NCBI RefSeq assembly: GCF_014651135.1
Contig: NZ_BMWH01000019.1
Coordinates: 76,646-140,645, forward strand
Direction: 5' to 3'
Source of the DNA: Streptomyces echinoruber
GTDB lineage: Bacteria; Actinomycetota; Actinomycetes; Streptomycetales; Streptomycetaceae
DNA length: 64,000 bases
Below the pieces are notes generated by a model. That model saw only the letters and a program-made list of their open reading frames with translations. It was not told the origin of the DNA and searched no databases. Both the position numbers and the translations under genes were made by a program. This document shows, one piece after another, positions 7,375-16,553 of the stretch (within the stretch, counting starts at the first letter, position 1; each line of letters opens with the position of its first letter).

Positions 7375-8907
7375 GTGCTGACGGAGATCGAGATCGAGAG
7401 CGAGAACGAGAACGAGACCGAGATCGAGACCGAGGTCGTCGTCGCGGGCGCCGGTCCGACCGGGCTGATGCTGGCGTGCGAACTGGCTCTGGCCGGGGTC
7501 GAGACCCTGGTACTGGAGAAACTGCCCCGGCGCGTCGAGCAGGTGAAGGGCGGCGCGATCCAGCCCCGCACCGCCGAACTGCTGGAGCTGCGCGGGCTGC
7601 TGGAGCCGTTGCTGAAACGGGCCGCGCCGCGTGAGCCGGTGGGCGGGCACTTCGCGGGCCTGCCGGTGCCGTTGGACTGCGCCCCGTGGCGCACCAGACA
7701 CCCTTTCCCGATCATGATTCCCCAGTGGGAGATCGAGGAGGTGCTGGAGGAACGGGCGATGGCCGGCGGCGTGCGGGTCCTGCGCGGCAGCGCGGTCTCG
7801 GGAGTCGAGCAGGACGACGACGGCGTGACCGTGACCGCGGACGGCCTGCGGGTGCGGGCGCGTTATCTGGTGGCGTGCGACGGCGGGCACAGCACGGTGC
7901 GCAAACTGCTCGACCTGCCGTTCCCCGGCAGGCCCGGGACCCATCAGGCGGTGCTGGCCGACATCCGTCTGTCCGCCGTGTCGCCGCTGGTGCCGCGGCA
8001 GATGGGGCACATGAGCACCCTGACCCGCCATGCGGGCGGCTACTGGTCCATGCTGGTGCCGCTCGGCGGGGACCGGTACCGGCTCACCTTCGGGCGCACG
8101 GACCAGGCGGACACCACCCGGGACACTCCCGTCACCCGCGAGGAGATCACCGCCGCGCTGCAGGCGGTGTACGGCGAGGAGACCGTCCTCGGCGCGGTGG
8201 ACAACTCCTCGCGGTTCAGCGACGCCACGCGGCAGTTGGAGCACTACCGCGTGGGCCGCGTCCTGTTCGCCGGGGACGCCGCGCACATCCACCCGCCGCT
8301 GGGCGGCCAGGGACTCAACCTCGGTGTGCAGGACGCGTTCAACCTCGGCTGGAAACTGGCCGCGGCCGTCCAGGACCGGGCGCCGAGCGGCCTCCTGGAC
8401 AGCTACCACGCCGAACGGCACCCGGTCGCGGCCCAGGTGCTGCACCACACCTCGGCCCAGCGGGTCCTGGCCCAGCCGAATCCGAGCGAGGACGTGGCCG
8501 CCCTGCGCGACATCGTCACCGACCTGCTGCGGCTGCCCGACACCAACCGCCACCTCGCGGGACTGATGTCCGGCCTGTCGCTGCGCTACGAGCTGCCCGG
8601 CGAACACCCGCTCACCGGACGGCGGATACCGGACGTCGACCTGGTCACCCAAGCCGGCCCCACCCGGCTGTCGGCGCTGTTCGCCTCGGGGCACGCCGTC
8701 CTGCTCGACCTGGCCGGAGCCGTCCCGGCCGACCTGCGCCTGCCGGCCCGAGTCGACCTCGTCCGCGCCGCATGCGCCGACGACGTGGGCGCCGCCGCCC
8801 TGCTCTTCCGGCCCGACGGCTACGTCTGCTGGGCCGCGGACGAATCCGCCGCCTGCGGCGAAACCCTGCTCGCCACGATCACCGGCGCCCTGACGAAGGC
8901 GCCCTGA
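7375..8907 (+). CDS. FAD-dependent aromatic monooxygenase
   Basis: The 510-residue product is a flavoprotein hydroxylase of the PheA/TetX/MhpA type. It has the Rossmann GxGxxG (VVVAGAGPTGLMLACELA), the DG motif (ARYLVACDGGHSTVRK, about residue 165) and the GD motif (VLFAGDAAHIHPPLGGQG, about residue 300), with a C-terminal thioredoxin-like domain typical of polyketide and phenol hydroxylases. It would hydroxylate an aromatic substrate with NAD(P)H and O2. The GTG at 7375 follows GAGGTGGAG. Odd feature: before the Rossmann strand there is an acidic stretch of repeated GAG-rich codons (residues about 4-20, Glu-Ile/Asn/Thr alternation). It is divergent from a TetR gene, which probably controls it. 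The last codons form the first copy of a downstream 14-bp repeat. Confidence 0.9.
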   Translation: MLTEIEIESENENETEIETEVVVAGAGPTGLMLACELALAGVETLVLEKLPRRVEQVKGGAIQPRTAELLELRGLLEPLLKRAAPREPVGGHFAGLPVPLDCAPWRTRHPFPIMIPQWEIEEVLEERAMAGGVRVLRGSAVSGVEQDDDGVTVTADGLRVRARYLVACDGGHSTVRKLLDLPFPGRPGTHQAVLADIRLSAVSPLVPRQMGHMSTLTRHAGGYWSMLVPLGGDRYRLTFGRTDQADTTRDTPVTREEITAALQAVYGEETVLGAVDNSSRFSDATRQLEHYRVGRVLFAGDAAHIHPPLGGQGLNLGVQDAFNLGWKLAAAVQDRAPSGLLDSYHAERHPVAAQVLHHTSAQRVLAQPNPSEDVAALRDIVTDLLRLPDTNRHLAGLMSGLSLRYELPGEHPLTGRRIPDVDLVTQAGPTRLSALFASGHAVLLDLAGAVPADLRLPARVDLVRAACADDVGAAALLFRPDGYVCWAADESAACGETLLATITGALTKAP

Positions 8908-9001
8908 CGAAGGCGTGCCGGCGGAGGCGCGCTGACGGAGGCGTGCTGACGGAGGCGTGCTGATGGAGGCGCGTCGGCGGAGGCATGCTGACGGAGGCGT
9001 G
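8890..9001 (+). repeat. Eight copies of a 14-bp repeat at the 3' end of the monooxygenase gene
   Basis: Eight tandem copies of CTGACGGAGGCGTG, some diverged, start inside the final codons of the monooxygenase (stop at 8905-8907) and extend into the 342-base gap before the next gene. The rest of the gap (9002-9249) shows nothing I can support apart from the ribosome binding site of the following gene. Confidence 0.8.
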
Positions 9002-9249
9002 CTGCCCTCCTGTCCGCCATGGACCGGCTGCGCCCGCGGCGCCCGGGTCGGGGAAGCCGTCGAGGCGTTCGCGGCCCGGGCGTCGGCGTGTCCGCTCACC
9101 GCGGCTCCCGCCGCTTGGCCTCCCGGCAGGCGGGAACGGCCACCGTGGCGCGATGATCCACCCCCCCGGTGCGTCCAGGCGTCGGCCCCGGCCGCAGAAT
9201 GGTGGCCGAATTTCTACCTTCTGCATCACCACGGCAAGGAGCACGGCTC

Positions 9250-10017
9250 ATGGCAGGATCCACCGCTCGGCAGGACCCCGGGCAGGACCCCGGGCAGGAA
9301 GCGGCCCAGCAGGCGGCGCTCCCGGGGACCGAAGGGCTCGGGCAGTTGCGGGAGACGTTCCTGCCGAAGCGCGTCGGCGCGGTGCGGCTGGCCGCCCTCC
9401 TGCTCATGGGAACCGTCGGCCTGATCCTTCCTCCCCTGGGCGCCTACTTCCTCTGGCTCGCCGCCCAGACACCCAATCTCTCGCGCAAGCAGGCCGCCCG
9501 CCGACTGCACCTCTTCGAGCACGGCCTGGCCGAGGTGGGGAAAAACGGTGAGGTCTCCGTCTTCCGCTGGGACGCGATGACGGCGCTCCAGGAGATCACC
9601 GAGCGGTACGCGAACGGCGTCTACGTCGGCACCACCTACGTCTACACGCTCCACCGCGAGGACGGTACGACGCTCAAGGTGACCGGCTTCTACGACCAGC
9701 CCGAGCGCTGGGGCCCGGCGCTCCAGCAGGAGATCACCCGGGCGCAGCTGCCCGGACTGCTCGCCAAGCTGGAGCAGGGCGGGACCCTGACCTACGGGGA
9801 CCTCTCGGTGAACCTGGGCGGTGTGGCCACGGCCAAGGGCAGCCTGACCTGGCCGGAGATCGAGAAGGTCGAGATCTCCCAGGGGGTGCTGGTGCTGCGC
9901 AGGACCGGCAAGAAGCTGCCCTGGGCGAGGGTGCCGGTCAAGAAGATCCCGAACTTCTTCCTCTTCCTCGCCCTGGTCGACCGGCTCCGGAACGGCGACC
10001 CGCACCAGGCCGCCTGA
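9250..10017 (+). CDS. DUF6585-type membrane-anchored protein
   Basis: This 255-residue protein matches the actinobacterial DUF6585 pattern as I remember it: LHLFEHGLAEV, then FRWDAMTALQEIT, a THR-rich TTYVYTLHREDG segment, WGPALQQEITRAQLP, and a second half with LSVNLGGVAT and WPEIEKVEISQG. A hydrophobic span at about residues 46-72 indicates one or two membrane segments near the N-terminus, with the two PH-like repeats probably cytoplasmic. The ATG at 9250 has AAGGAG upstream. The N-terminus contains a short repeated GQDPGQ. Function is not known; it is convergent with lacZ and separated from it by a strong hairpin. Confidence 0.75.
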   Translation: MAGSTARQDPGQDPGQEAAQQAALPGTEGLGQLRETFLPKRVGAVRLAALLLMGTVGLILPPLGAYFLWLAAQTPNLSRKQAARRLHLFEHGLAEVGKNGEVSVFRWDAMTALQEITERYANGVYVGTTYVYTLHREDGTTLKVTGFYDQPERWGPALQQEITRAQLPGLLAKLEQGGTLTYGDLSVNLGGVATAKGSLTWPEIEKVEISQGVLVLRRTGKKLPWARVPVKKIPNFFLFLALVDRLRNGDPHQAA

Positions 10018-10033
10018 CCGCCCGAGCACGGCC

Positions 10034-10066
10034 GCCCGCCCGGGACCGCTCGGGCCCCGGGCGGGC
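10034..10066. terminator. Bidirectional hairpin between DUF6585 and beta-galactosidase genes
   Basis: GCCCGCCCGGG (10034-10044) and CCCGGGCGGGC (10056-10066) are perfectly complementary 11-base arms with an 11-base loop, in the 66-base gap between two convergent genes. Confidence 0.65.
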
Positions 10067-10083
10067 CCGCTGCTGCCACCGGC

Positions 10084-12993
10084 TCAACGGACCCGCGAGA
10101 GGACGAAGGAGAACTCCGTCGGTCGCGGCCACAGGAAGTACCGCGGCAGCGGGCCCGGGCCGCAGGACTGGGAGCCGATGCCGTGCTGGCCGTGGTCCAG
10201 GTGGACCCACACCGTGTCCCCGGGCACCAGGTCGCCGCGGTGCCGGGCCGCGTCGAGCTGCTCGGTGGTCCAGCGGCGGGCGGTGAGGAAGAACTCCGGG
10301 TCGCCCTCGATCCTGAGGCCGCCGATCTCAACCCAGCGCACGTCGGCGCGGGCGCCGTTCTCCTGCGGGCGGACGTAGGGCGTGTGCAGCTCCTCCAGCG
10401 TGGCCTCCCAACGGCCCAGCAGGGAGGCGCACTTGGTGTCCGGGTAGGCCTCGCCGGGCCCGCCGCCGAACCAGCGCACCCGGTCCACCGTCGCCGCCGG
10501 GAGGCCGAAGCGGACGCCGAGCCGGGGCAGCGGCACCCTCCAGTCCCCCTCGGGCCGGACGGACACCGTCAGCCGCAGCCGCTCCCCGTCCGACGTCCAC
10601 CGGTGGACGGTGGCCAGGCCGATCTCGCAGCCGGCCGGCGCCACCCGGGTGCGCACGGTCAGCGCGTCCCCGCCCGCCTCCACGGCGTCCAGCCGGTGTT
10701 GCGCGCGGTGCAGGCCGAGGGTGCGCCACAGCACGCCGTGGCGGGTGTCCGACTGCCACGGGGCGCCGTCGTCGTTGTCGGTGGTGGCCCGCCACACGTC
10801 CAGCCGCAGGCCGCCGGTGACCTCGATGTCGCCGACGGTCAGCAGGGCGCCGGTGCGGGCGTCGAAGGAGGCCGGGCCGAGCGTGACGCGCCGGTCGCCG
10901 GGAACGGGAGCGGCCGTCGGCGTGAGCGACGGCACCCGCCGCCCGGTGAGGGGGAACTGGCCCCAGGCCACCACGTGCCCGCGCGGCGCCCACGCGGTGT
11001 CCACCGCGAGCACCGCCCGCACGGTGGCGTGCATCTCGCCCGGCCGCCGCGGCGGTTCGGGCAGCTTCACCTCCGCCGCCTCGCCCGCCGCGAGCGCCGG
11101 CACCGGCAGCGGACCGGAGGCGACAATCTCGCCGTCCACCTGGTACGACCATGCGAAGGCGAGCGCGGACAGGCCGGCGAAGTCGTACCGGTTGGTGATC
11201 CGCACGGTGCCGCCGGCGCCTCCCCGAGCCCCCCGGCCCTCGATCCGCACCGGCTCGATGACCTTCTTGTACTCGACCAGTCCCGGCGACGGCGTGCGGT
11301 CGGGGAAGACCAGCCCGTCGCAGACGAAGTTGCCGTCGTGCAGCTCCTCCCCGAAGTCGCCGCCGTAGGCGAAGCCCAGCTCCGGATGGCGGATGCCGTG
11401 GTCGATCCACTCCCAGACGAAGCCGCCCTGCAGCCGGTCGTGGGCCTCGAACAGCCGCTGGTAGTCGGCGAGTCCGCCGGGGCCGTTGCCCATGGCGTGC
11501 GCGTACTCGCACAGGAGGAAGGGGAGTTCGCGGCGTTTGCGGGGGCCGCCGTCCAGGCCGCGCCCGATCCGCTCCACCTCCTCGTGGGAGGCGTACATCC
11601 GCGCGTACACGTCCGTGTCACGGCAGGTGGCGTCGCCCTCGTAGTGCACCGGGCGGGACGGGTCGCGGCCGTGGATCCACTCGGCCATCGCGGTCAGGCC
11701 GCGGCCGGTGCCGGCCTCGTTGCCCAGCGACCAGATCACCACCGACGGGTGGTTCTTGTCCCGTTCGACCATGCGGGCGGCGCGGTCCAGCAGGGCCGGG
11801 GTCCAGCGGTCGTCGTCGACGGGGTTGTCCCGCCAGCCCTGCCCGGTGAAGCCGTGGGTCTCCAGGTCGCACTCGTCGATCACCCACAGCCCGTACGCGT
11901 CGCACAGGTCGAGGAAGGCCGGGTGGGGCGGGTAGTGGGAGGTGCGCACGGCGTTGACGTTGTGCCGCTTCATCAGCAGCACGTCCTCGCGCATGGTCTC
12001 CGCGTCGAGGGCGCGGCCCGTGTCCGGGTGCCACTCGTGCCGGTTGACGCCCTTGAACAGGACGGGCCTGCCGTTGACCTTGATCAGGCCGTCCTCCACG
12101 GCCACCGTGCGGAAGCCGATCCGCAGCGGCACCCGCTCGCCGCTCGTGGCGAGCACACCGTCGTACAGCCGCGGGACCTCCGCCGACCACGGCTCGACGG
12201 GGACCGTCACCGACGCGCCGGTGGCGGCGTCGACGCCCAGCTCCGGGACGGTCACCCGGCCGTCGACGTCGGAGTCGACACGCAGGGTGCCCTCGCCGGT
12301 GAGGTGGTCGTAGGAGGCGTGCACGAAGAAGTCGAGCACGCAACCCGCCGGGCGGTGCAGCAGGGTCACGTCGCGGAAGACACCCGGCAGCCACCACTGG
12401 TCCTGGTCCTCCAGGTACGACCCGGCCGACCACTGGTGGACGCGGACGGCGAGCACGTTGCCGGACGGCTCCAGCAGGTGCCCGACGGCGAACTCGTGCG
12501 GCAGGCGCGAGCCCTTGAACTCGCCCAGCCGCGTGCCGTTCAGCCACACGCGGGCGCAGGACTCCACCCCGTCGAAGCGCAGCACCGCGTCCCCGTCCGC
12601 CGGCCAGTCCGCCGGCAGGTCGAAGACGCGCAGGTGGTCGCCGGTCGGGTTCTCGGTCGGCACCCGCGGCGGATCGACCGGGAAGGGGTAGAGGTGGTTG
12701 GTGTAGATCGGGGAGCCGTGGCCCTGGAGCACCCAGTGGCCGGGGACGGACACCTCCGCCCAGCCCCCGGCGTCGTACCCGGGCTCGGCGAAGACGTCGT
12801 CCTCGGCGTCGGCGGTCGGCGACAGGCGGAAGCGCCACTTTCCGTTCAGCGAGAGGGACTTCGCGTCCGAGGACGCGTACCGGGCGCGGGGCGGCAGGGT
12901 CCCGCTGCCCGGGGAGACGTCCTCGACGTAATCGGTGGAGGCGGTGGAAGCGGTGGAGGCGGTGCAGTCGGTCGCGGGGGCGCGGAAAGACAT
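10084..12993 (-). CDS. lacZ: GH2 beta-galactosidase, LacZ type
   Basis: The 969-residue product has the full five-domain LacZ architecture. Visible landmarks are the sugar-binding domain (LNGKWRFRLSP, GHWVLQGHG), the immunoglobulin-like linker, the TIM barrel with RGVNRHEWHPDTG-like text (here VNRHEWHPDTGR), the acid/base WSLGNEAGTG and the nucleophile motif LLCEYAHAMGNGPG, and the C-terminal LacZ small-chain beta-sandwich (WFGGGPGEAYPDTK). It hydrolyses terminal beta-D-galactosides in the cytoplasm; there is no signal peptide. The ATG at 12993 was chosen over a longer frame of low-complexity text. The N-terminal Thr-Ala-Ser repeats come from a short GGAGGCGGT repeat. Its regulator is not evident; it follows the alditol oxidase gene in the same direction after 207 bases. 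Confidence 0.95.
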   Translation of the reverse strand: MSFRAPATDCTASTASTASTDYVEDVSPGSGTLPPRARYASSDAKSLSLNGKWRFRLSPTADAEDDVFAEPGYDAGGWAEVSVPGHWVLQGHGSPIYTNHLYPFPVDPPRVPTENPTGDHLRVFDLPADWPADGDAVLRFDGVESCARVWLNGTRLGEFKGSRLPHEFAVGHLLEPSGNVLAVRVHQWSAGSYLEDQDQWWLPGVFRDVTLLHRPAGCVLDFFVHASYDHLTGEGTLRVDSDVDGRVTVPELGVDAATGASVTVPVEPWSAEVPRLYDGVLATSGERVPLRIGFRTVAVEDGLIKVNGRPVLFKGVNRHEWHPDTGRALDAETMREDVLLMKRHNVNAVRTSHYPPHPAFLDLCDAYGLWVIDECDLETHGFTGQGWRDNPVDDDRWTPALLDRAARMVERDKNHPSVVIWSLGNEAGTGRGLTAMAEWIHGRDPSRPVHYEGDATCRDTDVYARMYASHEEVERIGRGLDGGPRKRRELPFLLCEYAHAMGNGPGGLADYQRLFEAHDRLQGGFVWEWIDHGIRHPELGFAYGGDFGEELHDGNFVCDGLVFPDRTPSPGLVEYKKVIEPVRIEGRGARGGAGGTVRITNRYDFAGLSALAFAWSYQVDGEIVASGPLPVPALAAGEAAEVKLPEPPRRPGEMHATVRAVLAVDTAWAPRGHVVAWGQFPLTGRRVPSLTPTAAPVPGDRRVTLGPASFDARTGALLTVGDIEVTGGLRLDVWRATTDNDDGAPWQSDTRHGVLWRTLGLHRAQHRLDAVEAGGDALTVRTRVAPAGCEIGLATVHRWTSDGERLRLTVSVRPEGDWRVPLPRLGVRFGLPAATVDRVRWFGGGPGEAYPDTKCASLLGRWEATLEELHTPYVRPQENGARADVRWVEIGGLRIEGDPEFFLTARRWTTEQLDAARHRGDLVPGDTVWVHLDHGQHGIGSQSCGPGPLPRYFLWPRPTEFSFVLSRVR

Positions 12994-13200
12994 CGGTCTC
13001 CAGGTCGTGAGAGGGAGCGTCGGCCCTTGACGCCGACCGGTGCGATCCCCCCCCCGCACCGGCCGGCACCGCGGGAAGCCGCAAGAAGCCGCAGAAAGCC
13101 GCAGGAGAAGAGGAACACGAACGGCAGGGCGGGGTCGAGAGGGCGGCGGCCGCCACGGCCGGCTCACCCGCACCCGACAGCAGGCCGACCGGCCCGGCGG

Positions 13201-14445
13201 TCACCCGCCGAGCACGTCCCGCACGAACGCGTTGCTGAACTTCCCCGCCGGATCGAGCTCCCGCGCCAGCGCCCGGAAGTCGCCGATGCGCGGGAAGCGC
13301 TCCCGCAGTACGGCCGGCGGCACGGTGAACACCTTGCCCCAGTGCGGCCGCGGGTCGAACGCGTCCAGCGCCTCCTCCAGCCGCCCCACCACCGGCAGCA
13401 CCGCCTCCGTGTCCGCCACCCAAGTGAAGTGCAGCGCCACGCTGTCGCGCCGGTACGCCGGGCTGAGCCACTGCGCGTCCGCGGCGACCGCCCGCACCTC
13501 GCACACCCGCAGCACCGGCGCCACGGCGTCCCGGATCGCGTCCAGGGCGTGCAGCGCGTCCAGGGCGCGGGCCCGCGGCAGCAGGTACTCGGACTGCAGC
13601 TCGGCGCCGCTGCTCGGGGTGAACTCCGGCCGGAAGTGCGGCAGCCGCTCGTGCCACGGCCCCGGCACGCCGAGCTGCTCGGTGCAGTTGCGCGCGGGCA
13701 TCCCCGGCACCGGGTGCAGCGGCACGGTCGCGGGCGCCGCCCACGGGAAAGCGGCGAGCGGCTGGTCGGTGCGCCGCTTCAGCCACACCTGCCGGAAGCC
13801 CGGCGCGGCGAAGTCGGTGAACAGGCTCACGCTGTACGCCGCCGCCGCGACCGTCTCGTAGTCCAGCCCCTGAAGCGGCAGTTCGGTGAAGACGTGCTGC
13901 TCCACCTCGTACCCCGGCTCCAGCTCCAACACGAGCGCGGCCACCACCCCCAGGGCGCCCAGCGAGGTCACGGCCCCGTCGAAGCGGGGATCGCCGCGCC
14001 CGATCGTCACCACCGAGCCGTCCGCCGTCACCAGCTCCACCTCCCGTACGGAGGCGGCGAGCGGGCCGTTGGCGACGCCCGAGCCGTGGGTGCCGGTGGC
14101 CACCGACCCGGCGACCGAGATGTGCGGCAGCGAGGCCATGTTGGGCAGCGCGAGACCCTCGGCGTGCACCCGGCGGGCCAGCTCCGCGTAGGTCACGCCG
14201 CCGCCGACGCGCACCGTGCGGGCCGCCGTGTCGACGTCCACCTCGGCGGGCAGGGCCGCCAGCGACACCAGCACCCCCTCGGCGCCCGGCTCGGCCAGCG
14301 TGTTGAAGGAGTGCCCGCTGCCCAGCACCCGCACCCGCTCGCTGCCCGCGACCAGCGACCGCAACGCGTCCGGCGTGCGCGGCCGGTGCACCTCCTTGGC
14401 GGTGTAGGCGATGTTGCCGGCCCAGTTGGTCACGGTCTCGGCCAT
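13201..14445 (-). CDS. aldO: Alditol oxidase (xylitol/sorbitol oxidase)
   Basis: The 414-residue product is strikingly like the characterised S. coelicolor alditol oxidase. It has the FAD-PCMH domain with VRVLGSGHSFN (His45 is the expected site of covalent 8-alpha-histidyl FAD linkage), PNMASLPHISVAGSVATGTHG, and the C-terminal ALO domain with EFTPSSGAELQSEY and HWGKVFTVP. The enzyme oxidises the terminal CH2OH of xylitol, sorbitol and related polyols to aldehydes with release of H2O2. Length matches the family. It begins at an ATG at 14445. The gene lies alone on the minus strand with lacZ downstream and a repeat-rich gap upstream. Confidence 0.95.
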   Translation of the reverse strand: MAETVTNWAGNIAYTAKEVHRPRTPDALRSLVAGSERVRVLGSGHSFNTLAEPGAEGVLVSLAALPAEVDVDTAARTVRVGGGVTYAELARRVHAEGLALPNMASLPHISVAGSVATGTHGSGVANGPLAASVREVELVTADGSVVTIGRGDPRFDGAVTSLGALGVVAALVLELEPGYEVEQHVFTELPLQGLDYETVAAAAYSVSLFTDFAAPGFRQVWLKRRTDQPLAAFPWAAPATVPLHPVPGMPARNCTEQLGVPGPWHERLPHFRPEFTPSSGAELQSEYLLPRARALDALHALDAIRDAVAPVLRVCEVRAVAADAQWLSPAYRRDSVALHFTWVADTEAVLPVVGRLEEALDAFDPRPHWGKVFTVPPAVLRERFPRIGDFRALARELDPAGKFSNAFVRDVLGG

Positions 14446-14593
14446 CGGGCGTCCCTCCCCGGTGAGTGAAGTGCTTACCGGGCATCCCAGCCGAAGCCCA
14501 CCCGGCGATCAAGCCCGTTCCCACCCCTCGGACCGCCCGTTTCCGGTGGGCGCCGGCCCCGCTCGCGCCGAAGACCGGCCGGATGCTGCCTCA

Positions 14594-14740
14594 GAAGCCG
14601 TGCAAGCCTTGCCGGAGGCCGGCTCGGAAGCCGTGGAAGCTTTGCCGGAGGCCGGCTCGGAAGCCGTGGAAGCTTTGCCGGAGGCCGGCTCGGAAGCCGT
14701 GCAAGCCGTGTCGAAGGCCGACTCGGAAGCCGTGTCGGAG
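14594..14740 (+). repeat. Four and a half copies of a 33-bp repeat upstream of the radical SAM gene
   Basis: Units of 33 bases beginning GAAGCCGTG lie at 14594-14626, 14627-14659, 14660-14692 and 14693-14725, with a partial fifth to about 14740. Because 33 is a multiple of three, frames stay open through it, which produces a spurious extension of the downstream gene. This fills most of the 374-base gap 14446-14819; I see no clear promoter in it. Confidence 0.85.
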
Positions 14741-14819
14741 GGGGACCCGGCATCGGGTCCGGACACGTGGGGGCATACCGTGGGGAAGCGAACGCCGAAG
14801 CCGGGAGGAGAAGACGTCG

Positions 14820-16139
14820 ATGAGCAGCCGTACCGCGCTGGTCGAGGATCTGATGGAGCGCTTCCCGCACGTGCCGCGGGAGGCCGTCGTCAAGGAGGAC
14901 CTGCTCCGGGGCGGGATCGCGTTCGACCCGTCGGCGCTCAGCGACAACGAGGGCGGCGAGGTCAAACCGAAGTCCTACTTCATCTTCTCCTTCGACCACG
15001 GCACCCTGCCGGAGCTGGGCGAGGCGGCGCTGCGGCGCCCGCCGGAGGAGATCATCCTCACCGGCGGCCCCTACGGGCTGCGCCGCACCGTCGTCTCCGT
15101 GCGGGTCAACCCGTCCTCGCCCTACCGCGTCGCCGCCGGCGAGGACGGCCTGCTCGGCCTCTACCTCGACGGCCGCCGCATCGCCGACGTCGGCGTGCCG
15201 CCCATGCCCGAGTACTACCGGCACAAGCTGTCCAACGGAAAGTCCGTCATGGAGGTCGCCCCCACCATCCAGTGGGGCTACCTGATCTACCTCACCGTCT
15301 TCCGGGTCTGCCAGTACTTCGGCGCCAAGGAGGAGTGCCAGTACTGCGACATCAACCACAACTGGCGCCAGCACAAGGCCGCCGGCCGGCCCTACACGGG
15401 CGTCAAGGACGTCGAGGAGGTGCTGGAGGCCCTCGACATCATCAACCGGTACGACACCCAGAAGGCGTCCACCGCCTACACCCTCACCGGCGGCGCCATC
15501 ACCAAGACCGTCGCCGGGCGCGACGAGGCCGACTTCTACGGCCACTACGCCAAGGCCATCGAGGAGCGCTTCCCGGGCCGCTGGATCGGCAAGGTCGTCG
15601 CGCAGGCGCTGCCCAAGGCGGACGTGCAGCGCTTCAAGGACTACGGCGTCAAGATCTACCACCCCAACTACGAGGTGTGGGACCGCCGCCTGTTCGAGCT
15701 GTACTGCCCGGGCAAGGAGCGCTACGTCGGCCGCGACGAGTGGCACCGCCGCATCCTGGACTCCGCCGAGGTGTTCGGCCCGCGCAACGTCATCCCCAAC
15801 TTCGTCGCGGGCGTCGAGATGGCCGCCCCGCACGGCTTCACCACCGTCGACGAGGCCATCGCCTCCACCACCGAGGGCCTGCGCTTCTTCATGTCGCACG
15901 GCATCACGCCCCGCTTCACCACCTGGTGCCCGGAGCCCACCACCCCGCTGGGCCGGGCCAACCCGCAGGGCGCGCCGCTGGAGTACCACATCCGCCTGCT
16001 GGAGGCCTACCGCGCCACCATGGACGACTTCGGCCTGTCCTCCCCGCCCGGCTACGGCCCGCCCGGCCCCGGCCGCGCGGTGTTCTCCGTCAGCTCCTTC
16101 ATGGACAGCCTTCCGGCGGAGGAGACCGCCGCGGTGTAG
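14820..16139 (+). CDS. Radical SAM protein with Cx8CxxC cluster motif
   Basis: The 439-residue product is a TIM-barrel radical SAM protein. The cluster cysteines are C164, C173 and C176 in VCQYFGAKEECQYCDIN, giving Cx8CxYC instead of the usual Cx3CxYC; the aromatic residue before the last cysteine is conserved. Downstream segments look like the SAM-binding face: TLTGGAIT (about residue 223) resembles the GGE motif region, and FVAGVEMA and TPRFTTWCPEP follow. I do not recognise a characterised subfamily. The ATG at 14820 has GGGAGGAG upstream; an upstream in-frame extension is repeat DNA. There is no precursor peptide or maturation partner nearby, so substrate is unknown. Confidence 0.85.
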   Translation: MSSRTALVEDLMERFPHVPREAVVKEDLLRGGIAFDPSALSDNEGGEVKPKSYFIFSFDHGTLPELGEAALRRPPEEIILTGGPYGLRRTVVSVRVNPSSPYRVAAGEDGLLGLYLDGRRIADVGVPPMPEYYRHKLSNGKSVMEVAPTIQWGYLIYLTVFRVCQYFGAKEECQYCDINHNWRQHKAAGRPYTGVKDVEEVLEALDIINRYDTQKASTAYTLTGGAITKTVAGRDEADFYGHYAKAIEERFPGRWIGKVVAQALPKADVQRFKDYGVKIYHPNYEVWDRRLFELYCPGKERYVGRDEWHRRILDSAEVFGPRNVIPNFVAGVEMAAPHGFTTVDEAIASTTEGLRFFMSHGITPRFTTWCPEPTTPLGRANPQGAPLEYHIRLLEAYRATMDDFGLSSPPGYGPPGPGRAVFSVSSFMDSLPAEETAAV

Positions 16140-16140
16140 C

Positions 16141-16353
16141 GGTGCCGGCGGCACGGCGGACGGCGGCACCACGGCATGGTGGGCGCGGCGGTACCACGGC
16201 ACGGCGGCACGGCGGCACGGCGGCACGGCGGCACCACGGCATGGTGGGCGCGGCGGCACGGCGGCACGGCGGCACGGCGGCACGGCGGCACCACGGCATG
16301 GTGGGCGCGGCGGCACGGCGGCACGGCGGCACGGCGGCACGGCGGCGCGAGCG
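16141..16353 (+). repeat. Nested 8-bp and about 57-65-bp tandem repeats after the radical SAM gene
   Basis: The sequence is built of GGCGGCAC octamers, into which a longer element containing CCACGGCATGGTGGGCGCGG is inserted three times (near 16168, 16233 and 16290). The longer element has CACCA-TGGTG dyad symmetry. It starts immediately after the stop codon. The rest of the 414-base gap (16354-16553) holds no gene I can support. Confidence 0.8.
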
Positions 16354-16553
16354 GTGAGTCGTCGGGCCGCCGCCGTCCGTATCCAGGGGCGGAGTACGGG
16401 TGACGACTCCGGCGCCCGGACCGCCGGCGACGACATGTGAAAACGGCGCTTGTCAGTCGTATCGGAGGCGTGAAAGGCTCTTGCCTGCCGCGAGGGTTCC
16501 CCAACTCCAACGCCAGTACGTTGAGTTGACCTCGCTCGTGATGCAGGAGACCC

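Noticed and set aside
10183..14469. Plus-strand open frame of about 1,428 codons across lacZ and aldO
   Set aside because: It is the antisense shadow of two well-supported minus-strand genes; the translation is Arg/Ala/Gly/Val-rich without motifs.
14466..14819. N-terminal extension of the radical SAM protein with repeated Lys-Pro-Cys text
   Set aside because: The extension is encoded by a 33-bp tandem repeat (multiple of three) and a proper ribosome binding site is present only before 14820.
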